From positions 1-7,132 of the forward strand of contig DCWQ01000022.1 of NCBI GenBank assembly GCA_002328185.1: DNA of 7,132 nt. Direction: 5' to 3'. The notes beneath the pieces are model-generated. The model saw nothing but the letters and a program-made list of their open reading frames with translations. It had not been told where the DNA came from and searched no databases. This document shows positions 4,767 to 7,132 of the stretch, one piece after another. This stretch comes from Dehalococcoidia bacterium UBA2158. GTDB taxonomy: Bacteria > Chloroflexota > Dehalococcoidia > Lucifugimonadales > UBA3495. Numbering within the stretch: position 1 is the stretch's first letter; each line of letters begins with the position of its first letter. The translations under genes were made by a program, and so were the position numbers.

Positions 4767-5531
4767 ATGGGAAGGCTGGACGACCGGGTAATCATCGTCA
4801 CGGGCGGTGCCCAGGGCATCGGGCTGGCCTATTGCAAAGGATTAGCAGCGGAAGGCGCAAAGGTTGTCGTGGCCGACATTAACAAGGCCGGAAGCGAAGC
4901 GGCAGTTGGAGAGTTGGGCGAAACGGGAGCCGATGGTCTGGCCGTTGTGGGTGATGTGTCCAACCCGGAGGATACCGAGGAGATGGCAAGGGCAACGATG
5001 GAGCGGTTCGGCCGCATCGACGGGTTGATAAACAATGCCGCCATGTTCCAGCGGCCCGCCATGTCCAGAGTGCCCTTTGACCAGATTCCCGTTGAAGAAT
5101 GGGACCGTCTGATGGCCATTAATCTCAGGGGCGTATTCCTGTGTTGCCGGGCAGTGGTCCCCCATATGAAAGACCAGCAGAGCGGCAAGATCGTCAACAT
5201 CAGTTCCGGCACTGTGTATTTCGGCAGCACCAACCTGCTCCATTACGTCACCTCAAAGGCAGGCGTCATCGGGCTGACCAGAGGGCTTGCACGTGAGCTA
5301 GGTGCCTTCAACATCAACGTGAACGCGATTGCCCCAGGGTTGACCATCAGCATGGCTGAATCAAACGATGTCAGGTCAGGGATGAATCAACAGCGCATCC
5401 AGGCCAGAGCCCTAAAGAGGCCCGAGGTGCCTGAAGACTTGGTGGGAGCCGCCGTGTTCCTGTGTTCGTCCGAAAGCGACTTCATGACAGGGCAAACCAT
5501 GGTCGTGGACGGTGGGGCACAGATGCACTAG
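4767..5531 (+). CDS. Classical SDR family NAD(P)-dependent oxidoreductase
   Basis: The 254-residue protein is a complete classical short-chain dehydrogenase. The cofactor loop is TGGAQGIG (12-19). Asp37 at the end of strand 2 favours NAD over NADP, and GDV (62-64) contacts adenine. NNAA is at 89-92. The catalytic tetrad is Asn119, Ser147, Tyr160 and Lys164 (YVTSK), followed by NAIAPG and the C-terminal FMTGQTMVVDGG. It would oxidise an alcohol or reduce a ketone in the cytosol; related enzymes carry names such as 3-oxoacyl-ACP reductase or glucose dehydrogenase, but the substrate cannot be read from sequence. ATG 4767 is preceded by AAGGGAG at four bases. The tandem palindromes upstream suggest induction by a small molecule. 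The gene is G/C-richer than its left-hand neighbours and stands alone. Confidence 0.95.
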   Translation: MGRLDDRVIIVTGGAQGIGLAYCKGLAAEGAKVVVADINKAGSEAAVGELGETGADGLAVVGDVSNPEDTEEMARATMERFGRIDGLINNAAMFQRPAMSRVPFDQIPVEEWDRLMAINLRGVFLCCRAVVPHMKDQQSGKIVNISSGTVYFGSTNLLHYVTSKAGVIGLTRGLARELGAFNINVNAIAPGLTISMAESNDVRSGMNQQRIQARALKRPEVPEDLVGAAVFLCSSESDFMTGQTMVVDGGAQMH

Positions 5532-5860
5532 GGCGGCTACTGCTCATCTCGGTGTTTAGACACCAAGGATGATTTTGATATAACGCCGGGCGGCGAGGAA
5601 GGCCGCGGCAAGGCCATACGGAAGCTGTCCAAGTAACCCGGTCCCCTCGCAGTTCGTAGCCGGTTCGGCTACGAATTGAGCGTGAAACAATGTGCACGGA
5701 CGTTCCAACACCTGGCAACACGTGGCACTAGGTTGGGACGGGTTTGGCCTCAAAATCCACACGTTGCAACACGTGACACCATTTCACGCTAGGCGCGGCA
5801 ACGTACTTGAAAACTGTTGTGCTCCGCACTCCGGTTAATGAATGGCTAGATCCTATGAAA
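5532..5860. other. Non-coding stretch with hairpin and direct repeats
   Basis: No convincing gene. The SDR frame stays open past its TAG to TAA 5634-5636, with a plausible-looking end (GGEEGRGKAIRKLSK), possibly a remnant of another gene. A perfect hairpin TTCGTAGCCG-gtt-CGGCTACGAA lies at 5653-5675 without a T tail. GCAACACGTGGCAC (5715-5728) and GCAACACGTGACAC (5766-5779) form a 13-of-14 direct repeat 51 bases apart, each containing CACGTG. Short open frames on both strands here have no ribosome sites. Confidence 0.45.
5653..5675. repeat. Perfect 10-bp inverted repeat
   Basis: TTCGTAGCCG and CGGCTACGAA separated by gtt. There is no T run on either side, so termination is unlikely. It may be a protein binding site or a structured RNA element. 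It is 120 bases after the SDR stop. Confidence 0.6.
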
Positions 5861-5893
5861 AAGCTCCTTCAAACGAGGGCGCTTTTCTTGTTT
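5861..5893. terminator. Rho-independent terminator at the left edge of cassette C
   Basis: Stem aagctccttc / gagggcgctt (5861-5870 / 5875-5884) has one mismatch and one wobble, a 4-base loop aaac and the tail ttttcttgttt. The tail and following bases are identical to those of the 2716-2746 terminator while the stem differs. Confidence 0.7.
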
Positions 5894-5964
5894 CAGCGAC
5901 ACCCCCATCGGGAAGCCTAGGGGGTGGGGTACTGGTGACGGTGGGGGCATCGGCAGCCGTAGCG
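5881..5964. repeat. G-rich dispersed repeat, copy 3
   Basis: Bases 5881-5915 equal 2736-2770. The G-rich part (ggggg-t-ggggta at 5920-5931, ggggg at 5943-5947) and the end ggcagccgtagcg match copy 2 less closely. Only three strong G runs are present, so quadruplex potential is lower than in copy 1. Confidence 0.8.
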
Positions 5965-6015
5965 GGAAGGTTACGGGGCGTGGTTGCCGAGTCGCTTAAG
6001 AGGTCCTACCCATAG

Positions 6016-6099
6016 GCTCTCGGGTTCTTCTTCGGGAACGTGGAACTTAGTCTGGAACTGTGGGCGGTGATTCACGGGATTTCCGGCTTGGACGATTAG
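6016..6099 (+). pseudogene. Coding-tail remnant ending SGLDD, copy 3
   Basis: After an in-frame TAG at 6013 the frame reads ALGFFFGNVELSLELW and ends HGISGLDD at TAG 6097-6099. There is no usable start codon, so it cannot be an independent gene. It sits in the same place in cassette C as 2832-2921 does in cassette B, directly against the stop of a minus-strand ORF. Confidence 0.5.
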
Positions 6100-6186
6100 C
6101 TATGACGGTTGAGTGGCTGTACATATAGCCACCAAGACCAATGCCACCACGGCTAAGAAGAGAAAAATATTCTTACTGCTCGTCAT
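6100..6186 (-). CDS. Possible 28-residue membrane or secreted peptide
   Basis: Starting at ATG 6184-6186 the peptide reads MTSSKNIFLFLAVVALVLVA followed by ICTATQPS and TAG 6100-6102. It has a charged start, an 18-residue hydrophobic core and a Cys-Thr-Ala-Thr end that resembles CTATP of the protein at 7025. It looks like a single membrane span or a cut-short lipoprotein signal; the residues before Cys do not fit a good lipobox. The ATG is seven bases from a minus-strand -10 box (TAAACT, 6199-6194), so a leaderless message is likely. It holds the position taken by the 148-residue gene in cassette B. It is too short to prove as a gene. Confidence 0.4.
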   Translation of the reverse strand: MTSSKNIFLFLAVVALVLVAICTATQPS

Positions 6187-6193
6187 GGGCCAC

Positions 6194-6223
6194 AGTTTAC
6201 ACATTTAGTTGAGCGTGTAGACT
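6194..6223. promoter_or_regulatory. Symmetric divergent promoter, cassette C
   Basis: Plus strand: TTTACA (6196-6201), 16 bases, TAGACT (6218-6223), six bases to ATG 6230. Minus strand: TCTACA (6221-6216), 16 bases, TAAACT (6199-6194), seven bases to ATG 6186. The dyad is TACAC / GTGTA (6198-6202 / 6215-6219). The boxes and spacing equal those at 3371-3400, although several spacer bases differ, so the boxes are what has been kept. Confidence 0.65.
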
Positions 6224-6229
6224 ACTGCC

Positions 6230-6268
6230 ATGCGCTACCTATCTTCCGTATTACTAGCGCTTATCTAG
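6230..6268 (+). CDS. Leader ORF MRYLSSVLLALI, 12 codons
   Basis: It starts six bases after the -10 box and stops at TAG 6266-6268, inside the ribosome site (AGGTGA, 6267-6272) of the next gene. Here leader and cargo do not overlap but end and start 10 bases apart, close enough for re-initiation. Only three bases differ from the leader at 3407 over the 36 shared. Confidence 0.45.
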   Translation: MRYLSSVLLALI

Positions 6269-6278
6269 GTGAAATCCG

Positions 6279-6455
6279 ATGCGTTTGGACTGCCCAAACT
6301 GTGGAGCCAAAGGCGATAGCAGGTTGACCAAAACCCCAAGATGGCGATGTAGTCCTGCGCCTAGTAATGGCGGCTGTGGTTACGAATGGGACGACCCTAA
6401 ATATAATGGCCCCAACATAGATTACAGGCTTAACGAAGAAGAAAGACGACGTTAA
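6279..6455 (+). CDS. Small zinc-ribbon protein
   Basis: The 58-residue product starts MRLDCPNCGAKGDSR. Cys5-x2-Cys8 and Cys24-x8-Cys33 (in WRCSPAPSNGGCGYEW) form a zinc-ribbon pattern with the expected Trp/Tyr after the second pair. It then has a charged helix ending NEEERRR at TAA 6453-6455. The ATG has AGGTGA six bases upstream and follows the leader ORF. Such ribbons usually bind nucleic acid or proteins. The helix continues in frame after the stop (VRLLEARAKANE), so this may be the front part of a longer protein cut by a nonsense mutation; see the entry for 6279-6989. Confidence 0.65.
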   Translation: MRLDCPNCGAKGDSRLTKTPRWRCSPAPSNGGCGYEWDDPKYNGPNIDYRLNEEERRR

Positions 6456-6563
6456 GTTAGGCTACTGGAAGCAAGAGCTAAAGCGAATGAGGTAATCTTT
6501 CCCAGCTGTAGAGCCGACGGTTACATAGTATTCCGAAAACTTGGAACGGCCACGTGGCATTGT

Positions 6564-6989
6564 ATGAAATGCGACCACGCGTGGAATAACGAAGTTTATT
6601 ACCCATCCAACACGTCAACCCACTCGAGATCAGAACCCGGCATTAAAATCGGATTTTGGTTATGGGCAGGAATAATCACTTCTGCAGGTATTGTATGTGC
6701 CAGCGTGCTCGCGTTTTTGGCTTTGTGGGGTTTCGCCATGTTTTTCTGGGCGCCTGCAGGCTGGATTCTAAGAAACTTTATCCCAGAGCAACAGGCATGG
6801 GTGGTCGCGACTGTCTCCTACGGCGTAATCGTAACTCTCATTAGCTTGACTTTCTACGTGACCAGCGCCGAGTGGCAAGATGGACGCTACCGAATTGCTA
6901 AATCCATCGGCATAATCGGATGCTCCGCCTACGGAATAACCATGTTTTATTTAGGGATGTGGTGGTTAGCTTGGTTTGATACTAGCTAA
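6564..6989 (+). CDS. Membrane protein with 3-4 transmembrane segments
   Basis: If translated from ATG 6564 the product has 141 residues. Residues 1-10 (MKCDHAWNNE) are the end of a zinc ribbon. Hydrophobic segments lie at about 30-62 (long enough for one or two spans), 79-100 and 112-136, with a polar loop AEWQDGRYR (102-110). The ATG lacks any ribosome site and falls in the middle of the CMKC motif, so it is probably not the natural start; the real protein likely began at 6279. No transport or enzyme family is recognised. The TAA-to-next-ATG distance is 35 bases, so the secreted-protein gene at 7025 could be in the same transcript. Confidence 0.6.
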   Translation: MKCDHAWNNEVYYPSNTSTHSRSEPGIKIGFWLWAGIITSAGIVCASVLAFLALWGFAMFFWAPAGWILRNFIPEQQAWVVATVSYGVIVTLISLTFYVTSAEWQDGRYRIAKSIGIIGCSAYGITMFYLGMWWLAWFDTS

Positions 6990-7024
6990 ACAACACTTGG
7001 CAATAGAAGGAAGTAACCAATAGC

Positions 7025-7132
7025 ATGCGCTACCTATCGACCCTATCACTGGCACTTATCGTGCACGTTCTGCTGTCCATCGGCGTGCTGATGGCGTTGG
7101 CTTGTACTGCGACGCCTGCGCACACACTGGCT
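7025..7132 (+). CDS. Start of a secreted or lipoprotein gene, cut by the window end
   Basis: Thirty-six codons are visible: MRYLSTLSLALI, then VHVLLSIGVLMALAC and TATPAHTLA. A basic start, a long hydrophobic core and small residues make a signal peptide; Cys27 in ALAC could be a lipid-bearing Cys but Ala at -3 is weak for a lipobox. GAAGGAAG lies about 11 bases before the ATG, a rather long spacing. Unlike the two leader copies it has no TTTACA/TAGACT promoter, so it depends on upstream transcription. It is the full-length relative of the leaders at 3407 and 6230. Confidence 0.65.
   Translation, partial: MRYLSTLSLALIVHVLLSIGVLMALACTATPAHTLA

Larger units (their letters stand above)
6279..6989 (+). 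pseudogene. Possible nonsense-split gene: two zinc ribbons plus membrane domain
   Basis: Apart from the TAA at 6453, the frame is open from 6279 to 6989. The bridge (6456-6563) reads as a charged helix, then VIFPSC, GYIVFRKLGTATWHCMKC. This is a second zinc ribbon in which the first Cys is Phe (ttt for tgt or tgc). It contains no ATG, GTG or TTG. One stop and one lost Cys point to a decaying gene; a sequencing error at 6453, or two truly separate proteins, are the alternatives. Confidence 0.5.

Noticed and set aside
4829..5243. Antisense ORFs of 133-134 codons inside the SDR
   Set aside because: They are shadows of a complete SDR gene with all catalytic motifs; no family pattern of their own.
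5482..5762. Minus-strand ORFs after the SDR
   Set aside because: Low-complexity translation of G/C-rich DNA crossing a perfect hairpin, with no ribosome site and no recognisable domain.

Overview
This looks like an accessory, mosaic stretch of a bacterial genome. A Chloroflexota lineage of the SAR202/Dehalococcoidia kind is my best guess, at low to moderate confidence. The guess rests on the Pro/Thr-rich PEPTPVPTAIP-type stalk of the first protein, the secreted-protein start ending in CTATP, and the mix of a classical SDR, a GYD-domain protein and small KOW/SH3-like proteins. No rRNA, ribosomal or other taxonomic marker gene is present. Base composition varies visibly: the methyltransferase and FG-GAP gene are A/T-richer than the SDR. 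There is no integrase, transposase or CRISPR array in the window.

Layout, left to right. Positions 1-1314 hold the 3' part of a gene for a surface protein with a Pro-rich stalk and a seven-bladed FG-GAP beta-propeller. Positions 1315-1788 are non-coding: a tRNA 3'-end-like fragment, a strong terminator, a G-rich dispersed repeat (copy 1) and a promoter. A class I SAM methyltransferase follows (1789-2652). Then comes cassette B: terminator (2716-2746), G-rich repeat copy 2, a coding tail ending in SGFDD, a minus-strand ADP-ribosyltransferase-like gene (2918-3364), a symmetric divergent promoter (3371-3400), an 18-codon leader ORF, an SH3/KOW-like small gene (3456-3662) and a second SGFDD tail. 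A GYD-domain gene (3876-4169), a second copy of the tRNA-3'-end-like sequence, and a minus-strand KOW-domain gene (4226-4426) follow. Positions 4427-4766 contain a selC-like anticodon-arm hairpin and a tandem palindromic operator in front of a complete NAD-type SDR gene (4767-5531).

After a 330-base non-coding stretch, cassette C repeats the scaffold of cassette B in the same order: terminator, G-rich repeat copy 3, SGLDD tail, a minus-strand small ORF (6100-6186), the same symmetric divergent promoter (6194-6223), a 12-codon leader ORF and plus-strand cargo. The cargo here is a zinc-ribbon protein joined in frame, across a TAA, to a second zinc-ribbon half and a membrane protein. The window ends inside a gene (7025-7132) whose first 12 codons are the full-length relative of the two leader ORFs.

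The main point of interest is this reused scaffold: the same terminator, repeat, tail, promoter and leader appear twice with different genes on both sides of the promoter. Promoter spacing predicts leaderless transcripts in both directions, and the downstream gene appears to be read by translational coupling to the leader. Together with tRNA-like direct repeats 2.7 kb apart, this suggests an exchangeable-gene region. How the genes move cannot be seen here.
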